A stretch of DNA of 12,447 bases, taken from assembly GCA_947259865.1 (NCBI GenBank), contig CAMYNZ010000082.1, positions 1 through 12,447 on the forward strand. The letters run 5' to 3'. The position numbers and the translations under genes were made by a program. Source of the DNA: an uncultured Desulfobacterales bacterium (GTDB lineage: Bacteria > Desulfobacterota > Desulfobacteria > Desulfobacterales > G020354645). The first letter of the stretch is position 1. Every line of letters begins with the position of its first letter. Below, in pieces: positions 1 through 6,757 of this stretch. Below the pieces are notes generated by a model, which worked only from the letters and a program-made list of their open reading frames with translations, did not search any database and was not told the origin of the DNA.

Positions 1-625
1 TAGCAAATGACATCTCATGATCCTGGGTTCCTGCAAATATTCTTTCACCCGAACCCGGGATCGAATAGCTGCATTCATCGGCCTGTATCACTCCGGCTAT
101 CCACACGGAGCACCCCCCCCGTCCCCCGCTTATTGTGTTGATACCGGTGCCGTTTCTAAAATTGGCGGCCTGGATGAGACTGAGTATTTGGGCAGGATTA
201 CCGTAAACCACAACCAGATCCGGTGTGAATTCACATCTGCTCAACGGCGCAAGCCACGTTTCCTGAACCGAGTTTAACGGCCAGCGGGGGAAACTTGCTT
301 CCATTATTTTTCCACAGTCTTCCTTATCCTGGTAAAAACCGGATATTTTTCCATCCAGAAACGTATCCGGTTTTATATGTCCCAGAAAAAGGGAGCCCAG
401 AGGACAGGCATGATCTTGTTTGGCGAAAACCAGCGTCCATCCAATGGTTCTGGCTATCGTCATGCCCTGGCAAGCCGAGAGGCGGTTTCCGATATCCCTT
501 AGCGGGTACTTTGCTTTTTGTTGAATTTTTTCCCCCGCTTTTGCCAGCTTGATCGCCACCGGCTGGGTTGAAAAACGAACGTATTTGTTGAGAGCTTCAT
601 ACAGTAATTTTGTTTTTTCGGACAT
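1..625 (-). CDS. DUF169 family protein, 3' end cut by window edge
   Basis: The minus strand reads openly from an ATG at 625 to base 1 (208 complete codons, no stop), so the C-terminus lies outside the window. The protein starts MSEKTKLLYEAL and contains AIKLAKAG, LSACQGMTIAR, HACPLGSLFLGH, GGCSVWIAG and, near the edge, IPGSGERIFAGTQDHEMSFA. The last block, a PG.G.R.FA.TQD.EM.FA pattern, is what I recognise as DUF169 (COG2043 type). Five cysteines are visible, in CQG, CPLG, DCGK, RCEF and GGCS. DUF169 is an uncharacterised family often found in anaerobes, and I infer no function. An in-frame ATG exists at 640, but the AAGGA at 636-632 sits correctly for the ATG at 625. A run of eight C (eight G in the gene) at 113-120 encodes part of RGGC and could be slippage-prone. 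The family call is strong; the role is unknown. Confidence 0.88.
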   Translation of the reverse strand, partial: MSEKTKLLYEALNKYVRFSTQPVAIKLAKAGEKIQQKAKYPLRDIGNRLSACQGMTIARTIGWTLVFAKQDHACPLGSLFLGHIKPDTFLDGKISGFYQDKEDCGKIMEASFPRWPLNSVQETWLAPLSRCEFTPDLVVVYGNPAQILSLIQAANFRNGTGINTISGGRGGCSVWIAGVIQADECSYSIPGSGERIFAGTQDHEMSFA

Positions 626-641
626 TACTTTTCCTTTCATT

Positions 642-732
642 ATACACAGCGTCGTAATAAATTGCGTATTCGCCCTTTGAATTGTTGATTTTAAAGCTAC
701 CGCATAGGGTCAAAGTACAGAACGCTGTGTAT
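642..732. repeat. 11-bp inverted repeat upstream of the DUF169 gene
   Basis: ATACACAGCGT (642-652) is exactly complementary to ACGCTGTGTAT (722-732), with 69 bases between. It lies 17 bases upstream of the DUF169 start. In the transcript of that gene it could form a long-loop hairpin; as DNA it could be an operator pair or the ends of a very small mobile element. The right arm overlaps the left arm of a second inverted repeat (716-761). Confidence 0.5.
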
Positions 733-761
733 GTAAGCGCAATTAATTATGTCGTTCTGTA
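716..761. repeat. 9-bp inverted repeat sharing bases with the 642-732 repeat
   Basis: TACAGAACG (716-724) is exactly complementary to CGTTCTGTA (753-761) across a 28-base loop. Bases 722-724 are also used by the 642-652/722-732 pair, so the two stems cannot both form fully in one strand. This could be an alternative-fold regulator or an ordinary intergenic palindrome. Confidence 0.4.
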
Positions 762-921
762 TAGTTCGTTTTCAATATCCAAAAACTTTTCAAGATTTGG
801 TATAATCAGAGGTCGGAGATTTTTTCCACCAAACCTTTGATAATAGCGGAATGAATTATCAGCAGCGAAATCGTGCACTGTCTGAAGGCATTAGGGAGCG
901 TTGCCAAAGAACAGGCGGTAA

Positions 922-946
922 CCCAAACACGCCTTGGGGGCACGAT
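922..946 (-). repeat. Dispersed 25-base repeat, copy 1
   Basis: Read on the minus strand, these 25 bases match 2740-2764 of the plus strand at 21 of 25 positions, with the shared core AAGGCGTGTTT. The two copies lie in opposite orientation on either side of the radical SAM gene. Confidence 0.4.
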
Positions 947-947
947 G

Positions 948-977
948 TTGATTTTACCCCTAACCTATTGTTATAAT
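948..977 (+). promoter_or_regulatory. Possible sigma-70 promoter inside the palindrome
   Basis: TTGATT (948-953), an 18-base spacer and a consensus TATAAT (972-977) face the + strand within the central part of the 870-1028 palindrome. Transcription would enter the 3' end of the radical SAM gene antisense. No plus-strand gene follows, so this may be chance in AT-rich sequence. Confidence 0.25.
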
Positions 978-1087
978 GTCTAATCGCTGTTCTTTGGCTA
1001 CGACCCCTTATGCATGAGTTTGCACGATGCAAAAACTCCCTGACCACTCAGTTAAATTTTTTATCGGTAGACAATTATTTTTTGACA

Positions 1088-2674
1088 TCACAGGTAATCC
1101 ACCCACTTCCAGCAAATCTGGTCACTTTTTTGATCATATCTCAAATTACCCTGCTCCAGGTGGTAATGCAATGTGTCGTATAACTTTTTTCCATTACATG
1201 GGTTAACGTCTCTTATGCGGCCCACCAGCCGTTGCAGGAGAACCCGGTCCGATACCGGTGAATCCGCTGCCGGCCAGGTTCCGCATTTTTCGATGATACC
1301 CTCCATCATCAAATCATAAACCAGCACGATGCGTTCCAGATTAATCAGCTGCCAGGATTCGTCCCGGGTGCTTTCTCCCCGGTCCATGCGCTTTTGAATA
1401 TTCTCCAGAAACGCATGGTATTCTCCTTCCCATTTACTCACTATTTCATTGAGCATCTCTTTTGTAACCGTTGGTGTTTCCACTATGGCTCTGTTGGCGT
1501 GGTATTGGGACCAATCATCGGTAAGGATCTTTAGGCCGAGTTGACGGCTATACTCACGGATTTCGGTTCCCGGAAACGGTGCCAGCAGATGAAATCCGGA
1601 AGCTAGCCCCATCTTTTTTAACTCCCGCGAAAAACCAAGCGTTTCTTTGAGGGTCTCAGGTGTTTCCCCCGGCAATCCTAAAATAAAGGAGGCGTAAGGT
1701 GTTATGCCGACTTGGGTGCAGAGTTTGACGGCAGCGATGACTTGCTTGATGGTTATCCCCTTTTTGATTTTCTTTAGGATTTCGGGATTGGCAGATTCGA
1801 TCCCGAAACTGACGGCGTTGCATCCTGCCGACTTCATTCTTACCATTATTTCCTCGGAAACGGTGTCCACCCGGGCAAACGATGTCCATTTTAACTTTAG
1901 ATTTCTTCTGATGATTTCATCGCAAACAGCCAGACAGTGATCCTGGTTGGCGGTGAACAGATCGTCAGCAATGTTTATCTGATGAAAGTTTAAGGTATTC
2001 AGGTATTCCAATTCAGCCACCACGTGAGCCGGATTTCGGCGTCTAACTCTGGCGCCCCCCATCTTTCGACCCACGCAAAATGTGCATTGATAAGGACAAC
2101 CCCGACTGGTGGTCATACTGATGGGCATGCCCAGGGCTCTATACCTGCCCAAAGGAAGTAAATGCCGGGAAGGTATGGGAAGCTGATCAAGTTCAAAGGG
2201 TGACCGCAGAGGGGTGGACTGGATTTCGGATCCATTGCGATATTGAATGCCTTTTATATATTTTAAATCATCACGGTTATGGACGATCTCAGCCAGTTCA
2301 ACAACGGTTTGTTCGCCCTCGCCCACAACGACAACATCCAATTCGGGATGGGCGGCCAAAGTTTTTTCTCCGCAGAAAGTCACATGCGGGCCCCCCATAA
2401 CGGTCAAAATGTCGGGGTCGAAGTTTTTAACATCATGAAGTTTGCAGATGGCATCTTTAAAATTCATCGTCACTGAAGTAACACCGACGACATCCGGTTT
2501 GAAATGTCTCAAAAAAGATTCTAACGCGGCTCGACTATAGGGGAACACCACAAAATCAAGGATATGAACCTCAACCCCGGCCCTCTCAAGTGCACCAGCA
2601 AGGTAGGCCAGTCCCAAGGGTGGTGAAGGGGTTTCTGATATGGGATAATGCGGGTTTACCAGTAAAAAACGCAT
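1088..2674 (-). CDS. B12-binding domain radical SAM protein
   Basis: 528 aa. Residues 1-~130 form a cobalamin-binding-type Rossmann domain (start MRFLLVNPHYP, PPLGLAYLAGALE at ~19-31, VMGGPH at 92-97, VVGEGE at 116-121); I do not see the DxHxxG cobalt-ligand motif. The radical SAM core follows, with the [4Fe-4S] motif C193-x3-C197-x2-C200 in SRGCPYQCTFC, then IADDLFT at ~235-241, SFGIES and the strand ILGLPGET. The ~130 C-terminal residues match nothing I can name. Such proteins (BchE/HpnJ-like class) carry out B12- and AdoMet-dependent methylations or cyclisations, but the substrate here is unknown. The ATG gives the exact family N-terminus although no good ribosome site precedes it. The gene stands alone: no hopanoid, phosphonate or pigment gene is adjacent, so the neighbours do not reveal its pathway. 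Confidence 0.9.
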   Translation of the reverse strand: MRFLLVNPHYPISETPSPPLGLAYLAGALERAGVEVHILDFVVFPYSRAALESFLRHFKPDVVGVTSVTMNFKDAICKLHDVKNFDPDILTVMGGPHVTFCGEKTLAAHPELDVVVVGEGEQTVVELAEIVHNRDDLKYIKGIQYRNGSEIQSTPLRSPFELDQLPIPSRHLLPLGRYRALGMPISMTTSRGCPYQCTFCVGRKMGGARVRRRNPAHVVAELEYLNTLNFHQINIADDLFTANQDHCLAVCDEIIRRNLKLKWTSFARVDTVSEEIMVRMKSAGCNAVSFGIESANPEILKKIKKGITIKQVIAAVKLCTQVGITPYASFILGLPGETPETLKETLGFSRELKKMGLASGFHLLAPFPGTEIREYSRQLGLKILTDDWSQYHANRAIVETPTVTKEMLNEIVSKWEGEYHAFLENIQKRMDRGESTRDESWQLINLERIVLVYDLMMEGIIEKCGTWPAADSPVSDRVLLQRLVGRIRDVNPCNGKKLYDTLHYHLEQGNLRYDQKSDQICWKWVDYL

Positions 2675-2691
2675 AACGCCGGATCTAATGA

Positions 2692-2714
2692 CGGGAAGAA
2701 CTTCCCGGGTTTTT
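2692..2714. terminator. Perfect dyad with T-run before the radical SAM gene
   Basis: CGGGAAG (2692-2698) and CTTCCCG (2701-2707) form a perfect stem with a minimal loop, followed on the plus strand by GG and five T. It resembles an intrinsic terminator on the plus strand, where no gene needs one. On the minus strand it lies 18 bases upstream of the radical SAM start codon, so it could instead be an operator or a leader hairpin for that gene. Confidence 0.35.
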
Positions 2715-2739
2715 GTAAGAATTTTGCGGTCTGATCGTG

Positions 2740-2764
2740 ATTGTGCCCGTAAGGCGTGTTTAGG
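2740..2764 (+). repeat. Dispersed 25-base repeat, copy 2
   Basis: Matches the reverse complement of 922-946 at 21 of 25 positions (shared core AAGGCGTGTTT). It lies just upstream of the radical SAM gene, while the other copy lies downstream. Confidence 0.4.
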
Positions 2765-2812
2765 GATATGAAATTTCCTATATGATGGATGACTTAAATT
2801 AATACCTAAATT

Positions 2813-3005
2813 GAGCGGTTCCGGGTTCCCCGTTCAACGTTCAAGGTTAAAAAGGCATAAACCACAGTTCATTGCTGTTTGCTTTTGGACAGTTGCAACA
2901 ATCACCCAATGGGTGAAGCGACAAATGTCGCTCGACTCTCGGTAACTCCTTGTAAGTTGTGAGCTTGGCATCGCTCAACCTTGAACCTTGAACTGGGAAC
3001 CGCTT
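2813..3005. repeat. Imperfect inverted repeat (GTTCAA type) between upp and radical SAM
   Basis: The left arm (about 2813-2849, with GCGGTTCC and GTTCAACGTTCAAGGTT) is complementary to the right arm (about 2973-3005, with AACCTTGAACCTTGAAC and GGGAACCGC), allowing an 8-base insertion on the left. Between them sit two tight palindromes: CACCC-AAT-GGGTG (about 2906-2918) and GCGACA-AA-TGTCGC (about 2919-2932). No coding sequence is credible in the 2675-3019 gap. This resembles a repetitive intergenic element of the kind common in Desulfobacterota, an impression from memory. Confidence 0.5.
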
Positions 3006-3019
3006 AACCCAGGTAATAC

Positions 3020-3646
3020 CTATTTCGTTCCAAAAATTTTATCCCCGGCATCGCCCAGACCCGGTAATATATAACCGATCTCATTTAATTTTTCATCTAT
3101 TGCTGCCGTAAAAATCTCAACATCGGGATGGGCGGCTTCGACCTTTGAAAGACCTTCGGGTGCCGCTACCAGAAATAGCCCCTTGATTGTCCGGCAGCCC
3201 GCCTCCTTTAAAAGATCTATGGTTGCCACCAGTGTACCGCCGGTGGCCAGCATGGGGTCCACGATCAGCGCAATCCGCTCTGTAATATTGCCGGTAAACT
3301 TGGCATAATAATTTACGGGTTGCAGTGTGTCCTCGTTTCGATAAAGACCCACCACACTTACTTTGGCTGAAGGGATAAGGTTCAGGACGCCGTCCATCAT
3401 ACCCAGCCCTGCTCTTAATATCGGTACAACGGTTATTTTTTTGCCCTTTATTCTATCCACCTCGACCGATCCGGCCCAGCCCTGGATGGTTCTCTTTTCG
3501 GTGACCAGATCTTTGGTGGCTTCATAGGTCAGCAGGTTGGCCAATTCCGAAGCAAGATCGCGAAAATCTTTGACGCTTATGTCGTGCTGCCGCATGAGCC
3601 CCAGTTTGTGCTGGATCAATGGATGGTTAACCACTTGTACGGGCAC
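3020..3646 (-). CDS. upp: Uracil phosphoribosyltransferase
   Basis: 208 aa, the usual length for Upp. It makes UMP and pyrophosphate from uracil and PRPP (pyrimidine salvage, cytoplasm). The N-terminus has [12 protein letters not shown], typical of the family. The PRPP-binding loop [13 protein letters not shown] is at ~128-140, the substrate-handling region PILRAGLGM at ~75-83, and the uracil-binding C-terminus [15 protein letters not shown] at ~193-207. The start codon is GTG at 3646, not ATG: a very strong ribosome site, GGAAGGAGGA (3660-3651), lies five bases ahead. A uracil permease (uraA) often sits beside upp but is absent here. A candidate promoter lies at 3757-3785, giving a leader of about 100 bases. 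All expected motifs are intact. Confidence 0.97.
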   Translation of the reverse strand: MPVQVVNHPLIQHKLGLMRQHDISVKDFRDLASELANLLTYEATKDLVTEKRTIQGWAGSVEVDRIKGKKITVVPILRAGLGMMDGVLNLIPSAKVSVVGLYRNEDTLQPVNYYAKFTGNITERIALIVDPMLATGGTLVATIDLLKEAGCRTIKGLFLVAAPEGLSKVEAAHPDVEIFTAAIDEKLNEIGYILPGLGDAGDKIFGTK

Positions 3647-3756
3647 AGCATCCTCCTTCCAGTTGAAAATTCAGTCGATTATGATGTCGTGCTGGAAATC
3701 ACCCGGTGGAAACAAAACCTTACCGGCACAACCTCAACCAGATTCATTTGGAGCAT

Positions 3757-3785
3757 GCCATATATGGAAAATGATCAGGTGTCAA
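3757..3785 (-). promoter_or_regulatory. Candidate promoter of upp
   Basis: A perfect -35 TTGACA (3785-3780) is followed at 17 bases by the weak TATGGC (3762-3757), or at 15 bases by TATATG. It lies between the end of the small membrane-protein gene and upp on the same strand, so upp can be transcribed independently. Confidence 0.4.
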
Positions 3786-3809
3786 GCTCGGAATTGATAA
3801 TTGTTGCGG

Positions 3810-4112
3810 TTAAAATACCCCCATGGGTCGTGACATGGTAAATTTCCAGGGCTCTACAACCAACCTCTGGGTAGCGACTTTGGTGTTGCCCCCTAAAAAT
3901 GCAAATGGAAGCACCAAGACGTATAGCACCGCGCAGGCCCCGATGGCAGCGATACCTACGGGTCTCACCGTAACCACATCAACAAACATTGCCCCGGCAC
4001 TCGGCTCAGCTTTCTCAAACTCGATCTGAGCCATTGCGGCAGAACCGAATGGAACCACGGTTAGCGTTAGCATGAGAAAAAGAACCATGGATTGTTTTAA
4101 TATTTTATGCAT
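3810..4112 (-). CDS. Small conserved secreted/membrane protein, function unknown
   Basis: 100 aa from an ATG at 4112. That start follows a strong ribosome site, AAAGGAGGT (4125-4117), four bases away; an upstream in-frame start at 4145 has no such support. Residues 1-~28 (MHKILKQSMVLFLMLTLTVV... ending AAMAQ) form a classic signal peptide with a likely cut after AMA. A second hydrophobic segment (GIAAIGACAVLYVLVLPFAFLGG, about 52-74) should cross the membrane or anchor the protein. The tail EPWKFTMSRPMGVF resembles the ending of a small proteobacterial hypothetical family that I know only as uncharacterised. It is divergent from priA with 64 bases between and has its own near-consensus promoter. 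I infer an inner-membrane protein with a short periplasmic part; no activity can be assigned. Confidence 0.8.
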   Translation of the reverse strand: MHKILKQSMVLFLMLTLTVVPFGSAAMAQIEFEKAEPSAGAMFVDVVTVRPVGIAAIGACAVLYVLVLPFAFLGGNTKVATQRLVVEPWKFTMSRPMGVF

Positions 4113-4128
4113 ATATACCTCCTTTGAA

Positions 4129-4144
4129 AAGGTCACCGGATACA
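4129..4144 (+). repeat. 16-base exact direct repeat, copy 1 (intergenic)
   Basis: AAGGTCACCGGATACA occurs here, just downstream of the likely transcription start of the small membrane-protein gene, and again exactly at 4315-4330 inside priA, where it encodes the K-V-T-G-Y stretch of RKVTGYIL. The flanks are partly alike (TACCT upstream of both). Confidence 0.6.
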
Positions 4145-4154
4145 ACTAGCACTA

Positions 4155-4183
4155 ATTATAGCAAGTCCTTGTTAATATGGCAA
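4155..4183 (-). promoter_or_regulatory. Near-consensus promoter for the small membrane protein, overlapping the priA start
   Basis: Reading the minus strand: -35 TTGCCA (4183-4178, five of six consensus bases), a 17-base spacer, then TATAAT (4160-4155, six of six) preceded by TGC, an extended -10. Transcription would start near 4148, about 36 bases before the ATG at 4112. The -35 box overlaps the priA start codon (4177-4179), so RNA polymerase bound here would cover the priA translation start region. Confidence 0.65.
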
Positions 4184-6621
4184 ATTTTTATTCAAATGAC
4201 ATCGATGTTGCGGTCGCCCTGCCTGTTTATAACACGTTTACCTATTCAGTGCCAGAAACTTTCGGCCCCCGGGCCGCGGCCGGGAAAAGAGTGCTGGTAC
4301 CTTTTGGCAATCGTAAGGTCACCGGATACATTTTAGGCCCCTGTGAAAATGGGACCCAAACAGATATAAAATCCATACTGGATGTGCTGGATGACGAGCC
4401 GTTGTTTCCCGTTTCTATGATCCCCTTTTTTAGATGGGTTGCTGATTATTATATGCATCCGATCGGCGAAGTCATAAAAACCGCATTACCCGGTGGACTG
4501 AACGTCTACGACTTCGATTCGATTGCCGTTACCGGGCTCGGCCTAGACGTGCTCAAACACAAAGCTGCCTCAGCATTGGAAATAAACGTATTAGCTTTGC
4601 TGTCTAAAACCCCCCGCCGGATAAAAACTCTCAGCAAGGCTTTGCAGCAGGACATTCCCGCAACCTTAATTCATCACATGCAAACCAAGGGATGGATATC
4701 CAAAAAAAGACAAATCAAGTCAGACTCTACACGGATTAAAACCGAACGGTTCGTTTCCTTGGCCCATCCGGATTTACCGATCGGCAAGCAGACCGACGCA
4801 CGCCGTAAAATCATCGAAGTTTTAAAATCCATTGATGAAATTTCAGTAAAAGCTTTAAAGGCCCGGATCCCCTCCGCTCCACGTTTAATAAAATATCTGG
4901 CGGATAAGGGCCATATTTCAGTTTACAAAAAAAATGTTTACCGGGATCCCTTCGGTGAGGCCGTGACCCCGGATGTTCCGCCAGTCCTGACCAAGGATCA
5001 GCAAACCGCCACCCATACGGTTGCGGATTCGCTGGGCAAGGGGTTTACCACCTTTCTGCTGGCCGGTGTTACGGGGAGCGGAAAAACCGAAGTTTACATG
5101 CAACTGGCCGCAGAATCCATTACCTGTGGATATTCGGTTTTGATTCTGATTCCTGAAATCGCCTTGATTTCTCAGATGGAGCGACGCTTTAGAGCGCGCT
5201 TTGGGGAGCGGATTGCAGTTTTGCACAGCAGACTTTCAGCCGGTGAGCGCTATGATCAGTGGATGCGTATCTTGAACCGGGACGTTCCGATTACCATCGG
5301 GGCAAGATCCGCTATATTCGCGCCTTTTAGCAATCTGGGTTTGGTTATCGTTGACGAGGAGCACGATGCTTCCTACAAGCAGGAAGGCGGGCTCCGTTAC
5401 AATGCGCGGGATCTGGCCGTTGTCCGGGCCCAACTCAACAACGGTATTGCCCTGTTGGGATCGGCCACGCCGTCCATCCAATCTTACTTTAATGTGGTGT
5501 CAAAAAAATATATTGAATTGAAACTGGACAAACGCGTCGAAGAGCGACCGCTCCCGCAAATTAAGATCGTTGATTTGCGTGAAAGCAAAAACCACCGGGG
5601 AATCAGGCGCTATATTACTGCAGAACTTTCCGACGCAATGAAGGAAACCTTAAGCCGCAATGAACAGATCCTTTTGTTTTTAAATAGACGTGGGTTTGCC
5701 TCTTTTCCGGTATGTGCGGACTGCGGCCAGGCCTTAAAATGCAAGAACTGTGATATCTCTTTGACCTTGCATCAGGAATCCAATGCTTTCAAATGTCATT
5801 ATTGTGGCTTCATGCGCGCTTCTGCCTCGGCGTGCCCCTATTGCAATTCTTCCAGGATAAAACATCTGGGATTGGGAACCGAGAAAATCGAGCTGGCTGT
5901 AAAAGCGCTATATCCCGATTCACGGGTAGCCAGAATGGATCGCGATACGACAAGCCGCAAAGGTACCATCGTAAGCTTGCTGAAAGGTCTCAGGAACAAT
6001 GAGATCGACATACTCGTCGGAACGCAGATGGTCGCCAAGGGTCATGACTTTCCCAATATTACGCTGGTAGGGATAATATGTGCAGATTTGTCATTAAGTT
6101 TTCCTGATTTCCGCGCCGGGGAAAGGACGTTTCAACTCTTAGCCCAGGTGTCCGGAAGAGCCGGCCGGGGAGACCGCCCCGGGAGGGTGATCCTGCAAAC
6201 CTATAATCCGGATCATTTCAGCATTAAGGCCTCCAAAGCCCAGGATTTCAAGGCGTTTTACCAAAAAGAGATTAAATATCGGCAGGCCCTGAGCTACCCA
6301 CCGTATTCGCGAATAATCCAGTTAAAAATTTCCGGTCGGGACATGCACAAGACCCGCGAGCACGCTCAGTTGCTGGGCAATTTATGCCAGAAGCTTCAAA
6401 ATCAAGATAACGCTTTTAAAGCCCATGTTGAACTTCTGGGCCCTGCAGAAGCACCGCTGTTTCGAATAGCCAGAGAATACCGCTGGCAATTACTTCTAAA
6501 AAGTAAACGTACAAATTACCTTCATCGATTTGCGCGCCGATTGCTGTTCGAAAATCAAAAAATATTTCAAAACCGGATGGTAAAAGTCGCGGTGGATGTG
6601 GATCCTTTCTTCCTGATGTGA
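4177..6621 (+). CDS. priA: Primosomal protein N' (replication restart helicase PriA)
   Basis: 814 aa, somewhat longer than E. coli PriA (732). PriA reloads the replisome at stalled forks as a 3'-to-5' DNA helicase. Order seen: N-terminal 3'-DNA-binding domain (VALPVYNTFTYSVPE, then FGNRKVTGYILGP), a winged-helix region, then the helicase. Walker A GVTGSGKT is at 297-304 with K303; the DEEH box (D393-E394-E395-H396) is in VIVDEEHDASYKQE; GSATPS follows. Eight zinc-binding cysteines lie at 513-556 as four CxxC pairs (CADC, CKNC, CHYC, CPYC). GTQMVAKGHDFPN and QVSGRAGRGDRPG mark the later helicase motifs. No Shine-Dalgarno is obvious before the ATG, an in-frame TAG lies just upstream, and the start overlaps an opposing promoter. 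All catalytic motifs are present, so it should be functional. Confidence 0.97.
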   Translation: MANFYSNDIDVAVALPVYNTFTYSVPETFGPRAAAGKRVLVPFGNRKVTGYILGPCENGTQTDIKSILDVLDDEPLFPVSMIPFFRWVADYYMHPIGEVIKTALPGGLNVYDFDSIAVTGLGLDVLKHKAASALEINVLALLSKTPRRIKTLSKALQQDIPATLIHHMQTKGWISKKRQIKSDSTRIKTERFVSLAHPDLPIGKQTDARRKIIEVLKSIDEISVKALKARIPSAPRLIKYLADKGHISVYKKNVYRDPFGEAVTPDVPPVLTKDQQTATHTVADSLGKGFTTFLLAGVTGSGKTEVYMQLAAESITCGYSVLILIPEIALISQMERRFRARFGERIAVLHSRLSAGERYDQWMRILNRDVPITIGARSAIFAPFSNLGLVIVDEEHDASYKQEGGLRYNARDLAVVRAQLNNGIALLGSATPSIQSYFNVVSKKYIELKLDKRVEERPLPQIKIVDLRESKNHRGIRRYITAELSDAMKETLSRNEQILLFLNRRGFASFPVCADCGQALKCKNCDISLTLHQESNAFKCHYCGFMRASASACPYCNSSRIKHLGLGTEKIELAVKALYPDSRVARMDRDTTSRKGTIVSLLKGLRNNEIDILVGTQMVAKGHDFPNITLVGIICADLSLSFPDFRAGERTFQLLAQVSGRAGRGDRPGRVILQTYNPDHFSIKASKAQDFKAFYQKEIKYRQALSYPPYSRIIQLKISGRDMHKTREHAQLLGNLCQKLQNQDNAFKAHVELLGPAEAPLFRIAREYRWQLLLKSKRTNYLHRFARRLLFENQKIFQNRMVKVAVDVDPFFLM
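4315..4330 (+). repeat. 16-base exact direct repeat, copy 2 (within priA)
   Basis: Second exact copy of the 16-mer found at 4129-4144, 186 bases away. Here it is part of the conserved GNRKVTGYIL region of PriA, so this is probably the ancestral copy. Confidence 0.6.
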
Positions 6622-6757
6622 CTATTGCTTCCTTTTATAGGCATTCTTTGTTAACATTAGGGGTTACACGAAGGCTCAAAAGTGTCTTTTTAAACGCCAT
6701 CCGGATCAACACGCCTTGTTTAGGATTTAAAATAATAATTGTCTAAAGGAGTTTTTA

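Larger units (their letters stand above)
870..1028. repeat. Long imperfect palindrome (MITE-like or repeat element)
   Basis: Between the radical SAM and DUF169 genes lies a 159-base imperfect inverted repeat. The outer arms are ATCGTGCA (870-877) and TGCACGAT (1021-1028). The inner arms are a perfect 12-bp pair, GCCAAAGAACAG (903-914) and CTGTTCTTTGGC (987-998). The stretches between also match imperfectly (GCATTAGGGAGCGTT against GCATAAGGGGTCGTA when the right side is reverse-complemented). No coding sequence is credible inside. It could be a miniature transposable element or a recombination remnant. No clear target-site duplication was seen. Confidence 0.5.

Noticed and set aside
17..552. 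Two plus-strand ORFs (86 and 85 aa) at the left edge
   Set aside because: They are antisense to the DUF169 frame, which carries the recognisable family motifs; the ORFs themselves show none.
639..644. TATAAT on the minus strand just before the DUF169 start
   Set aside because: A transcript from it would begin inside the Shine-Dalgarno of the gene, and no -35 box lies at the right distance.
859..1047. 62-aa minus-strand ORF in the palindrome
   Set aside because: It lies wholly within the inverted-repeat element, lacks a ribosome site and resembles the chance ORFs that repeats produce.
4113..4145. Upstream start (111-aa form) for the small membrane protein
   Set aside because: The strong AAAGGAGGT site and the signal peptide both fit the ATG at 4112; the extra residues would bury the signal peptide.
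6709..6727. Possible third copy of the 25-base repeat (ACACGCCTTG) before the DUF1573 gene
   Set aside because: Only about ten bases agree and the rest does not align, so chance similarity is enough.
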